Shown here in pieces: positions 8,939-18,134 of a DNA stretch of 21,824 bases. How positions within the stretch are numbered: position 1 is the first letter of the stretch; each line of letters opens with the position of its first letter. Under the pieces are notes generated by a model. That model was given only the letters and a program-made list of their open reading frames with translations, was not told the origin of the DNA and made no database searches. Source of the DNA: Cytidiella melzeri (lineage: Eukaryota; Basidiomycota; Agaricomycetes; Polyporales; Irpicaceae); contig JABYQR010000543.1 of the NCBI GenBank assembly GCA_022592445.1, positions 1-21,824 on the forward strand, read 5' to 3'. Made by a program: the position numbers and the translations under genes.

Positions 8939-11004
8939 ATCACAACATGTATAAATTGCTACAGTACTGGTCTGACCGTGTCTTGCTGTTGCCAACATGT
9001 TGCAGTTTACACCATTCATGTTTCCATCATATTCTGTATGTCTACCTGTACTTATACCATTGTGGAACCACAGATATCCGTTGTCACTGACTATACGAGA
9101 TGTATAGTGATTATTCCCATAGTAAATGATGCCACGCAGTTTCTAATTGTATCCACTAACGTTAATGACATGTTGGAACCTGACAACCAGATCTTTCTCT
9201 ATACACATTGCAATGAAGGGTGGTGCATGACCAAATTTGTATATATTCTCCATTACGCTGTGACAGTCACTGCATTTCTTTCTAGACTTTGTTCTCAATA
9301 GAGCTGTCATCCATGCAGACGTAGTTTGAGCATTACACGTTCCTGCTCGTTTTGCTTTATTTCTCCATGCAGACTTTGTACATCGCCACATTAGAGAGTT
9401 GGAAAATAAGCTAGAAGATCTTTTGTTTCGACATACAACGCAGTACACAGTTTTGACAATATGGCTAACATCAGATTTTAGTAGAAATTCACATAATTCT
9501 CTGACATCATTGCCTGTTGTACTGATTGAGAACACACTTGGATCTTTACAATGAAATGCAAGCTGTATACGGTCTCGAGTTTTATCTATATCATCTGAGT
9601 CAAGATCTACACCTTCAAACGTGTCACAAAATATTTTCAAATATTCATTTGTTGTTGATGTTAATTTACACCATTCTTCTGGTGTATACCTCATAATGCT
9701 CAATATAATAGTGAACAGACTATCAAATGCACAGCTATATGTCTGACCATTCCATACAAAACCCATAGGGCCATTGAGTACAGGTATACGGTCATTGATA
9801 TTTGTTTTCTGCCGTTTACATGGCCGGGTGGAACTTTCCTGATGTTCAGTTACTTCCTGTCTACGCTTGTTATGAATACGGACACCTTGTAGCCTACTCA
9901 GTTGATTAATCTGTACAGTACCCTGAGCAGGAATATATTGTTTGGCATCAGTATTGACTCCCAACGGTTTTTTCTTGCTGGATTCAGGTTTAGATGTAGA
10001 TTGTTTTGGCAGTCTTTTCATTTTGTCAAGTACTTGCCATTCTGCTTCTTGGAATGGATCATCGATATCATACGTGTTGATTGTATCCCATTGTAACGGA
10101 CTAGGCATTGTTTTAGGAACATAGTCACTTCCTCTTGCACATCTATATGATGATATTAGATGGTTCCATGTTGTACCGCCTACACCCTTGGGTAATTTCT
10201 TTTCAAAACGCAATCTTGTAATCTCATCTAGCAATTCTAACTCTCGGAACTCCTGTCTCAAATATCCAGACAATCCCCCAGTCATGTGTTTATCTGAGAA
10301 ATCTTGAGCAATAAGAGTACCCTGATATGTTGAACCTCTTGATAAGCAAGTATATATAGACTGGTGACTGCGACAATTGTGTATGTCAACAACATTGTAC
10401 TTCCTTGTCCGACCTTGGGATGCATAATCCGTCATGCCAAAATTTACTATTACTGGCACTTGTACGCGGTTTATCGTTCTTCGCACGCCATCAGGAAGCT
10501 TACAAATCACGTTTATAGGTTCTGCTGTGACAGGCACCACATCAGGTTCCAATCCATCTAGTTTGATTGGTATTGGTGGTGAAGTTAGCTTTACAAACAA
10601 CACATCTAATGTGCTGTGATTTGCGTCTATAGGCTTAGATTTCCACCCAACTACAACACCTTCTGCTCCATTAGTCACACCCCACTCTGTTGCTTTGTTC
10701 TTCTTAATCATAATAGGCATTCCTATACAAATACCTAATTTGCCAGGATGGTTTCCAGTATTGCTTGGAGGCAATGACCAAAACACAGCTTGATCATGTG
10801 GACGAAGGCGGTCAGTATTCCGTGATGGATCTGATTTTGTTTTACGGATCTTTGTCGAAAGCTTTGTCTCATCATTGTTGGAACTATAACAATCTACAGA
10901 GTAAAAATAACTCAGAGTTTGATGGGCCTCTTGCGAGAATCATTCTGCGCCTCTGTCATTGAATTTATCTCTACTTGCATTGTAAGATGTTATAGTTGAC
11001 ACGT
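8933..11004 (-). pseudogene. Helitron Pif1-like helicase, C-terminal part fused to a USP-like cysteine protease domain
   Basis: Helicase half continuing from 17186 after the nested insertions. It reads VSTITSYNASRDKFNDRGAE, a TGA at 10940-10942 (CGA to TGA), then FYSVD and the Pif1 C-terminal core (GKLGICIGMPIMIKKN; GMTDYASQGRTRKYNVVD; YTCLSRG). That core matches fungal Helitron helicases. After a basic, low-complexity linker comes a distinct domain: GPMGFVWNGQTYSCAFDSLF (candidate catalytic Cys codon 9729-9731), CxxC pairs (YCVVC, KCSDC), HAPPFIAM, a TAG at 9143-9145, and in the same frame KLRGIIYYGNNHYTSRIVSD (candidate His codon 9107-9109) with GYLWFHNG. The frame ends at TAA 8933-8935. 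The Cys box, CxxC pairs and His box resemble ubiquitin-specific proteases; the assignment rests on motif order. The two stops make this copy non-functional. Confidence 0.75.
11001..11004 (+). repeat. Left target site duplication ACGT of copy B
   Basis: ACGT at 11001-11004 precedes TGATACG, and ACGT at 17186-17189 follows GTGTCTCA. Removing one copy and everything between restores an uninterrupted helicase frame (FRN then VSTIT), which proves the site. Confidence 0.9.
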
Positions 11005-11617
11005 TGATACGCCCGGAAATCGCTGGACGTGCAACAGGCCCAAAGGCGAGCACATTTGCATGGACTAGCAGCAGCCCTTGGTTCTGGCAAGACTTGCATT
11101 GCATTGCCTCGCTTTGCTTTGCTTTCCATTGCATCGCTTCGCCTTGCTTTGCTTTGCATTGCTTCATTTCGCCTTGCTTCGCATTGGGTCGCTTTGCTTC
11201 CCTTTGCTTCGCATCCCCTTGCCTTGCATGCCCTTCACGTTGCCTCACGTCGCGTCGCGTTATCTTGCGTTGCCTCGCCTTGCATTGCATTGCATTCCCT
11301 CCGCTTCGCTTCGCCTCGCGCCGCCTCGCCTTGCCTCACCTTGCATGTTGCTTCGCGTCGCGTCGCGCCGCCTTGCTTTGCCTCGCGTCGCGTCGCGTTA
11401 TCTCGCATTGCCTCGCCTTGCCTTGCCTTGCATTGCCTTGCATTCCCTCCGCGTCGCTTCGCCTTGCGCCGCCTTGCCTTGCCTTGCCTTGCATGTTGCT
11501 TCGCGTCGCGTCGCGCCGCCTTGCTTCGCCTCGCGCCGCCTCGCGTTGCATTCCCTCTGCTTTGGTTCGCATGGCTTCGCATTGCATGGCTTCACTTGCC
11601 GCATATTGCATTTTTGT
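11005..11617 (-). mobile_element. Long LTR-like repeat copy B, left segment with pentanucleotide array
   Basis: One end (TGATACGCCC on the plus strand) lies directly after the ACGT duplication. About 80 bp of unique sequence follow, then the (YYGCN)n array at about 11085-11610. The segment continues at 16181 after the copia insertion. Together the two parts make a 1,618-bp element with termini TGATAC...GTCTCA, a 4-bp target duplication and a minus-strand TATA box. These fit a solo LTR of an otherwise absent retrotransposon, read from 17185 towards 11005. Confidence 0.75.
11085..11610 (+). repeat. Degenerate pentanucleotide array (YYGCN)n, copy B
   Basis: This is about twice the length of the copy A array, with the same 5-bp rhythm (TTGCC, TCGCG, CCGCC, TTGCA). 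Higher-order duplication is visible: segments such as GTTGCTTCGCGTCGCGTCGC recur around 11345 and 11495. The long ORFs on both strands (for example 11004-11663 plus and 11235-11582 minus) are by-products of the repeat. Confidence 0.85.
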
Positions 11618-11807
11618 TGTCAAGCAGATGTTCTGGTACAGGGTAAGGAACAGATATAATTGATACAACGCTGATAGCGTACCTGGTACAGGATAAGGAA
11701 CAGATATCCTACTCCTGTACCTGACGAAAGCATTTTATACATATAAACCGATCACCAGATATCCGTGTACAGTAATCCTGGCGCTGATGCGCTTCACCGA
11801 CCCTTTC
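11618..11807 (-). mobile_element. 3' LTR of minus-strand copia, truncated
   Basis: 190 bp matching 15951-16140 with four differences (about 98% identity). The final 35 bp present in the other LTR (16141-16175) are missing because an internal deletion runs from pol into this LTR; the join is at 11807/11808. A TATA-like TTTATA lies near 11733, and two copies of GGTACAGG(G/A)TAAGGAACAG are present inside. Confidence 0.85.
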
Positions 11808-14329
11808 GTGGTTGCGAGATACATAGCCTTCCCTACCAAAGTACAGTATGGCAGAGATTTCATCTCAAGGTGTTCCTTGTCAGATTTAGGGCCGTCTTCG
11901 AACGTGAGTGAGGTCTTTGGAGGCAGTGGCGTCGTTGCGGTGTTACAGAACTCCATATTGAAGAGCCTGAAGATTGAGAGTGTGTACGCCTCCTGCAATA
12001 GTAAGATCGTCCGCCGTTCACGATCCCGTGTGACCTTGCATCCCAGTAGCCAGTCCACTTCGCCGTTGTCCGTGATGTCGAATAAGCCCTTCAACCCTTC
12101 CGTTATTGAGTCTGATTCGGCCTTTGAGGGTGTCGCCAACAGTATGTCATTGATGCTCGTTGCGGACATGGACCTGGTGCCTTTACTCTCTCGCACATGA
12201 ACACTCCAGTTGGATTCGCACCTTTGAAATCCCAACGTCTGGTACTTCTCATTGAACTCGAGGTACCACGATCTTCCCGCTTGCTTCAAGCCGTAGAGTC
12301 CTTTCTTCAAACGCCAGTAGCCTTTCCCCACAATTGACGGTTTCCTCATATAAATTTCTTCAGCAAGTGGCCCGTTCAGGAAAGCGGTTTTGATATTGAC
12401 GTGACACAAGTAGAGATCGTTGACAGCCGCAATGGCTAAAATAGTCCGTATCGAGTCCCAGCGTGCAACGGGGGCAAAGGTAAACATAAAGTCCTGGCCG
12501 GGGATTTGAGTGAATCCTTTCGCCACCAGTCGTGCCTTGAATCTAGAAATGTGGCCGTCCGAGTTGTGTTTGAGGTGTAGCACCCACTTGGAGTCAACCG
12601 GTTTTCTCCCCGGGGGAAGATCCTCGACGTCCTCGTAGACACCTTTTTCCTGTAGGGCTTCTAGTTCCTCATGGATCGCCGCCAACCAATTCTCCCAGTA
12701 TTTTCCGTGTTTGGCTTCAGAGAGTGAGCGAGGATCCTTTGCATCTATGTTGTCGATGGGTAGTGGTATGGTTGAACCTGTGAGATTGGCGATGGCGTGG
12801 TGTATTTGGGCTATGGTAGGATCGGAGAGTTCAACTCTGTGTGTGAGAGCGTTGAGTGTTATATTGTCGTTGACACGTAACCCCCCCTCGATCGAGTACA
12901 GGGAGTTGTTGGTTGTGTATTTCAATGGGATAGTGCGTGTGCGTTGTGTTCGCTGTCTGTGAACGTCAGCCTCTGCCGGAGGTGCGTTAATCCGTTGTCC
13001 GAGAACGTCTGCCTCAACCGGAGGTGCAGCGTTTAGGATCTGAGAGTCCTGTGTCTCACCCTGAGACACAGGCACGAGCCCAACCGGGGCGCGCACGTTT
13101 GTTCTCGACAAATCTCTACCGGAGATATTGTCAGTCACGGCCTGTTCCAATACAGGCGAATTGTCCATGTACTCGTGTGGTGCACCGTCGTCCACAGTAC
13201 GATCCATGAATTGCATGTCGTTTGACATGGTGACGTCGTCCCATAGGGGAGACATGTCAGGTGTGGTTGAAGGGGGTGGGAAGTCATCGTCGAGGAATAT
13301 GACGTCTCTGCGAGAGCGTACAGTACGTGAATGAGGGAACCATATGAGATACCCCTTTGCATCCTGCGCGTACCCGACGAATTGCCCTTCCTCCCCGCGT
13401 GGTTGGATTTTATTCAGTGCGTCAGAGTCCATACGTCTGCATATGCATCGAGTACCAAATACACGGAAATGTGCAATATCAGGGTCGCGCTTGTGCCAGA
13501 TGTGGAACGGAGTGGTGTCGGCAGGTAACGCGGAGGTGGAGACGCGGTTGAGAATGTGGGCGGCGCACTGTACAGCTAGTGGCCAGAAGTATTCGGAGAG
13601 GCCACTGTCGACGAGCATCGCTCTGGCCATTGACGCCAGAGTCCAGTTGGTGCGTTCAGCTACTCCGTTCTGTGGGGATGCGTCAGGTATGATTTTTTCG
13701 TATGTTATCCCTTGAGTGTCACAGTACTCGCGGAATGCGCCTAGGATGAGTTCTGGGGCATTGTCCAGACGAATAACGGCGACATTGTGGCCAGTGAATC
13801 GCTCGACGGCCATTTTGTACTTGATAAATTCCGCTAGAGCGTCACTTCACGACTTTAGAAAGAGAGCGATCCTCCATCTCGAGTGACAGTCGACAACCGG
13901 CATGAAGTACTTGACACCGCCGTATCCGAGAGGTAGTGGCCCGCATATATTGATGTGCAGTCAAAACAGTAGGCGATCAGCTCTAAGGCTGGAAGACTTT
14001 GGAAATGGAAGGCGTTTGATGTTTGCGCGTGCACAAGTTTCGCACGTGTGGTGGGCTGAAGAATCGGTGAGGACGTAGGTACTGTTCGTCTTGCGTGACA
14101 GCCCTTTAACGCCTATGTGGCCTAGTAGGCGGTGTAAAAATCCGGGGAGGCGTCGCAAATTTTCGCTGTTGCGGCAAGAGGTCCGGATGCTGAGATGCGA
14201 TCAAGTAGACGTGGTAACGTGGGCATGGGCAACGAAATCCTGTCAAGAAGTAGCTTGGATTTGTCGACTGAAGCGGATGTGGGGAGCTGTTGGTCTGAAA
14301 TCGAGACATTGAGTTTGTAGAGATTGTTG
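11735..14329 (-). pseudogene. Copia pol: pre-integrase, integrase and reverse transcriptase, RNase H deleted
   Basis: Order on the minus strand: pre-integrase zinc region (HRLLGHIGVKG, CETCARANIKRLPF, 14158-13964); integrase core with HINICGP, RLDNAPE and PQNGVAER; then RT (KWVLHLKHNSDG, RFKARLVAKGF, FAPVARWDS, KTAFLNG, LYGLKQAGRSWY, LLGCKVTRD). Damage: frameshifts near 14330 and 14158; TGA stops at 13961-13963 and 13847-13849; the first integrase Asp is Asn (13949-13951); the RT Asp before IKTAFLNG is Asn (12395-12397); the YVDD box reads SIND (12149-12151). After LVGKAMYLATT the frame jumps into LTR sequence and stops at 11735, so RNase H is gone. The element cannot have been autonomous in this form. 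Confidence 0.9.
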
Positions 14330-15865
14330 TCATCGATCTCCAGTGATAATGGTTTGTCCTTTGAAGTCGAGAGTCAAGTGGCCATCCTTCGTCATGGATC
14401 CAACGCCCCTTTGTTTGAGGCAGCCTTGCGAGACAAGATTCATCCGCGCACTCGGCACATGTAGAACTTCGGACAGTTTGACCACATGCCTTGTCCCTCG
14501 TACGAAAGCGTTGAGATAGACATCACCAACGCCGATTGCTGACGTAGTCAGCGCGGATCCAAAACCGCGAACGTTGAGTGGCGAGATGGTGTGGTAGTCT
14601 GCGAATGTGGTGCAATCAAAGAAAATGTGCCTGTTAGCACCTGAATCGTGGTAGACTGAGACCTGCTTATCGTGATTTTGTGTGAGCGCGATGTTGTTGC
14701 ATTTTATCTGGTTGTCAGGGTCTGCGAGGGCCGTAGCGTTGAAAGAGTAGATTGTGTCCTGAGAGAGAACTGTGGCTGTATTCGCGTTGATGTCAGGCGG
14801 CTTGTCAGACTGTGTTGCGACGGCGTTCACAACGGGGGTTTTGTTTGGTTGAAAAGACTTTGTTACATTTTTCGACTTTCGTCGTTGGGAGCAAGGAAGG
14901 TGGATGTCTCTTCTTCCTCTCCACCATTCCGGGTACTGACCACATTTTCCTCCACCATAGGCGAAACATTTGTCTTCCGTGTGTCCACGTGGCCTGTCAC
15001 ATTCAGGGTTTGCGCACCATTTGATCTGTTTCTTGGCAGCGGGACCGTCAGCGTGGCTCACGACAGCGGCCGAGACAGCGGGGCGCTTGCGGTACATTCC
15101 ATCAATCTTGTAAATCTGCGCAATAACTTCAGAGTCATTCTTCGTCTGTGCCCAATCCTCCTCCTTGATGAGTTCTATGACCCTCGAGGAAGACATAGGG
15201 TTTCCATTACTGTGAGCATTTCCCATTTCTTGGTGCAGAGTGCAGGAGAACATCCTCCAGCTATTGTCGGTGGGGATAAGGTCGGCCAGGGTTGATGCAA
15301 AGTTGATGTCAGAAAGCCGGTTTAGATCTTGGTCACAGAGATCGGCGTAGATAGCCCGCATTCTATCGACCCATTTACTGACAATCATATTCTCTTTGCA
15401 GGTGAAGCTCATCAACTTCTGGTGTAGTGATGATGCGCGTAGGTTATTGATAGGACGGTATTCAGCTCGAAGAATTTCCCAGGCTTCCTTGGCAATCCTC
15501 GTTTGCCCGACGAGATGGATCTTAGCTCGCGGGATTGACTCGAGGAGAAGTGCTATTGCCGTCACATTTGCCTCGTACCAAGGTTCGGCTTCTTCCTCGG
15601 CCTTCTTAACCTCGTCCTCGACTCCCCTTTTGATCCCCTTTGTGATGATTCCCGTGACTGAATCTTCCACTTCATCTTCATACGTCTCTCGAAGTGTGGG
15701 AATGTGAGGAGCGACGGAATCTGGTCCCTCAAAATATTTCCAGAGATGCATCGCTCTCAGTTTCGCTTTGACTTGTATCACCCATGTCCCATAGGAGTTA
15801 CTGTCACTGTCGTCCTCGAGTTTAGGTAATTTGTTTCTTGACGAGTTGGTGTTGGGATTCGACAT
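14330..15865 (-). CDS. Copia gag-protease of the minus-strand element
   Basis: 511 codons from a true ATG (15863-15865, MSNPNTNSSRNKLPKL). The gag/UBN2 region comes first (VIQVKAKLRAMHLWKYFEG; EAWEILRAEY; MSFTCKENMIVSKWVDRMR). A zinc knuckle with unusual CX4CX5HX4C spacing follows (CANPECDRPRGHTEDKC, about 15010-14960), then the aspartic protease motif YHDSGANRHIF (about 14655-14622). It ends at 14330 after LDFKGQTIITGDR, where a frameshift separates it from the pre-integrase region. In an intact copia this would be one polyprotein with pol. The frame itself is open throughout. Confidence 0.9.
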   Translation of the reverse strand: MSNPNTNSSRNKLPKLEDDSDSNSYGTWVIQVKAKLRAMHLWKYFEGPDSVAPHIPTLRETYEDEVEDSVTGIITKGIKRGVEDEVKKAEEEAEPWYEANVTAIALLLESIPRAKIHLVGQTRIAKEAWEILRAEYRPINNLRASSLHQKLMSFTCKENMIVSKWVDRMRAIYADLCDQDLNRLSDINFASTLADLIPTDNSWRMFSCTLHQEMGNAHSNGNPMSSSRVIELIKEEDWAQTKNDSEVIAQIYKIDGMYRKRPAVSAAVVSHADGPAAKKQIKWCANPECDRPRGHTEDKCFAYGGGKCGQYPEWWRGRRDIHLPCSQRRKSKNVTKSFQPNKTPVVNAVATQSDKPPDINANTATVLSQDTIYSFNATALADPDNQIKCNNIALTQNHDKQVSVYHDSGANRHIFFDCTTFADYHTISPLNVRGFGSALTTSAIGVGDVYLNAFVRGTRHVVKLSEVLHVPSARMNLVSQGCLKQRGVGSMTKDGHLTLDFKGQTIITGDR

Positions 15866-15938
15866 AATGAATAGGGGTTCTATCGAATGGAATTACAAGC
15901 GTTGGTGGAAGGTCTGATGCAGCTTCTATGTGGCGTCG

Positions 15939-15950
15939 GGGCTCATAACC
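15939..15950 (-). promoter_or_regulatory. Primer binding site, initiator tRNA-Met half-tRNA type
   Basis: On the minus strand GGTTATGAGCCC immediately follows the LTR end (CTTGACA). It is identical to the PBS at 7366-7377 and complementary to the initiator tRNA-Met anticodon arm. Confidence 0.85.
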
Positions 15951-16175
15951 TGTCAAGCAGATGTTCTGGTACAGGGTAAGGAACAGATATAATTGATACA
16001 ACGCTGATAGCGTACCTGGTACAGGGTAAGGAACAGATATCCTACTCCTGTACCTGACGAAAGCCTTTTATACATATAAACCGATCACCAGATTTCCGTG
16101 TATAGTAATCCTGGCGCTGATGCGCTTCACCGACCCTTTCCTAATCAGAACCGACTGGTGGGTCACCAATTGACA
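15951..16175 (-). mobile_element. 5' LTR of minus-strand copia, complete (225 bp)
   Basis: Termini TGTCAA...TTGACA form a perfect 6-bp inverted repeat. The PBS adjoins one side and the CTTGT duplication the other. It holds the 35 bp lost from the left LTR. Its near identity to the left copy over 190 bp implies a recent insertion. Confidence 0.9.
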
Positions 16176-16180
16176 CTTGT

Positions 16181-17185
16181 AGTCCCTCGCACTCAAGCTC
16201 ATAGCTGTTGGAACCCCCCGGCCCCCTTTTCCACTCCCTCGGATTCCGCAGCCTGTTCTCTTTGCAGAGCGGCTAAAGGCAGTGCCCTATCGCTCCTGTA
16301 ACATGTTTCGCGTTTGTCCCTTGTTTCATCGCGCGATGCCCCTTTCCTTGCCTTGCTCTCGCATGGCTTCAATTTGCTATAGCCCCTATTGCCTTTTACT
16401 TATATACGCTGTGTCTGTACCTTGCTTAGCTCAGAATACGACACCCCCGCGGTTTTCCCCTCAAAGTTGCCCCTGCCACTTTTCCCTTGCTTCTTAAGCA
16501 ACTCCGCAGTGCGTATCTCTCACCCTGCGCCACTTTCTCCTTCATTGCGACCCCCTTTTTGTGTTCCTACTGCGTTTATTTCACTGCGTTACTTACTGCG
16601 CTGCGTTTCTCCTTCACTGCGACCCCCTTTTACAGCCGCCCCTTCTCTTTCTCAAGGCTACTGAGTTTTAGACTGCATTTATTCTGTGATCCCATTGCGT
16701 TTCCTACTGTGTTTGCCATGGCGTTTTGCGTTATTCTCTTGCAATGAGCCAGCGCAGTCCTTTCTCCTGCACTTTACCACACCACCTCCTCTTCCCCCTC
16801 TTGTGTTATTGCATTCCAATTGCTCCCCTTTCTTCACCACTGTGTTGCCCCAGCTCTATCACTTTTATACCACTTTCTTTTGCAACACTTAAGTTCTATT
16901 GCCCCTTTGCATTGCATTGCCTTGCTTGGCTTTACTTTACATCTTTCTACCCGGAACCTTTCCCAGCTACCCAAACAAACCACAGCGCTTTTGGCCTTGC
17001 ACTCCGAGCCCTGCAAATGCATCACCGCTCGCCCGAGTCTAGGTGCAGCCTAGGACTCTTGGACCCACTCGCAACCTACATTCACGCATACCCTCAACCC
17101 CTACTTACACATGTAATTGCCTCTCGCGAGGTCAGGTGTGTTTGTGCCCAGTCCCTTTGTGTCTGGGGGGTATGTTAGTGTCTCA
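16181..17185 (-). mobile_element. Long LTR-like repeat copy B, body
   Basis: Continuation of 11005-11617 after the copia insertion and nearly identical to 2791-3853. It ends GTGTCTCA, followed by the ACGT target duplication at 17186-17189. It carries a short GC(A/C)TTG-type insertion at about 16900-16926 that is absent from copy A, and lacks the copy A 55-bp duplication. CT-rich ORFs in it are spurious. Confidence 0.75.
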
Positions 17186-17812
17186 ACGTTACGGAACACA
17201 GTATTTGACCACTTTGGTCGATTTTTTGAAATACCAGCTATTCTAGTTTGCAGAAAAGTAATATCTTCATTGGTACAAGACTTGTACCTTAAGTTTTCTA
17301 GCAAAGTGCGGAATTTTGCATCTTCATCTGTCTGTGAATTTTGTCTCATGTTGGTGCGTAAGATGACCGCAGTGGTAAACTGATGCCATATTGCTTTACC
17401 TAAAGCAGCTTGCTGATCCTTATGAGACTGTGTTGTAGGATAACAGACTGAACAGTACTTGAATAGAGGGTGTTTCCTGTTGAGACTGGGGGAAGCTGTG
17501 CAAAGTCTCCCGCAAAGATGACATGTTTCCCTCCAAATGGTTCAGTCTCATTGTCCAAGGCTATACACATTTATCTGCTAATATTGTATAAGTTTAAACA
17601 ATCAATCATTGATATTTCATCCATAAAAATGTAGTAGTATGCACGACAGGTGAGAGATAGGTATATATTGTGGGTATAACATGTCAAACGTGTCTGAAGT
17701 CGAAGAGACAATTTTTCCTGGAGGTGGTAAATCTGTGGGATGTGCGTTAATGAGTTATGCACGAGACGGTCGAATCCGCTCTACCGCTGATGCTACAACA
17801 CCAGATGCATAC
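17186..17812 (-). pseudogene. Helitron Pif1-like helicase, N-terminal part
   Basis: Degenerate motifs in the right order on the minus strand: ASGVVASAV (motif Ia-like, 17812-17788); FMDEISMIDCLNLYNIS (Walker B, about 17630-17575); an in-frame TAA at 17571-17573; CIALDNETEPFGGKHVIF and AGDFAQLPPV (motif III, about 17540-17480); a frameshift near 17430; then TNMRQNSQTDEDAKFRTLL and EDITFLQTRIAGIS down to WSNTVFRN, where copy B interrupts. Walker A (GxxGxGK) and everything upstream are missing. This is the same gene as 8933-11004. Confidence 0.8.
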
Positions 17813-18134
17813 ATAAAACAAACAATAAATCCAGGGAGCACAAGGACATAAAGAAAAAAGCGTCGGTGAGTGGGTTTAATCCGTGAAAAAAACAAAAGAG
17901 TTTGTTTGACGAGAGAGAGACAGAAGAGGGAGATTATAGCTCGTACAACCTCAGCTGAGGTTTTCTACAAACGATGAGCGAGCGAGAAATAAAATCAAAA
18001 CAGAAGAGGCACAAGTGACGAGATGCGGGATGTGGGTAGGTGGCGTGGACAGTAAGACAACAACAAGGATCAGTAACAAAGACAGAGAGGATTACATGGC
18101 AGACACAGCAAGCGACCAACATGCAATTCGTCCA
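17813..18134. other. Intergenic, downstream of the ICMT gene
   Basis: No gene is supported. The Helitron homology fades at about 17812, and the rest would be the 3' flank of the minus-strand ICMT gene. A-rich patches occur at 17850-17900. Confidence 0.5.

Larger units (their letters stand above)
11613..16180 (+). repeat. Target site duplication of the minus-strand copia element
   Basis: TTTGT at 11613-11617 and CTTGT at 16176-16180 flank the element. Copy A, which has no insertion here, reads CCTTGTAGTCCC at 2794-2805, so the original site was CTTGT. The left copy has since changed C to T. Confidence 0.8.
8766..17812 (-). mobile_element. Helitron relic, minus strand, carrying nested insertions
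   Basis: The 3' end (minus strand) reads CTAG at 8769-8766 followed by host T. That is the CTRR terminus and A/T target expected of Helitrons. A short hairpin GCCG-CTTGC-CGGC at 8780-8792 lies 10 nt inside, at the usual distance. It interrupts copia gag between TGTTACAA and the missing rest. A helicase gene is encoded in two blocks (17812-17186 and 11004-8933) separated by the LTR-like copy B and a copia element. The 5' TC terminus and the Rep (HUH) domain were not found; the right side appears truncated near 17812. Confidence 0.7.

Noticed and set aside
11004..11668. Long ORFs on both strands, one containing LGSGKTC like a Walker A motif on the plus strand
   Set aside because: The frame is closed by TGA eight codons above its GTG start, runs straight into the pentanucleotide array, and no other NTPase motif is present.
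12711..15707. Plus-strand ORFs up to 207 aa
   Set aside because: Antisense shadows of the copia gag-pol on the minus strand.
17681..17851. Short plus-strand ORF with PGGGKS
   Set aside because: It is antisense to the degenerate helicase, and the minus strand explains the sequence better.
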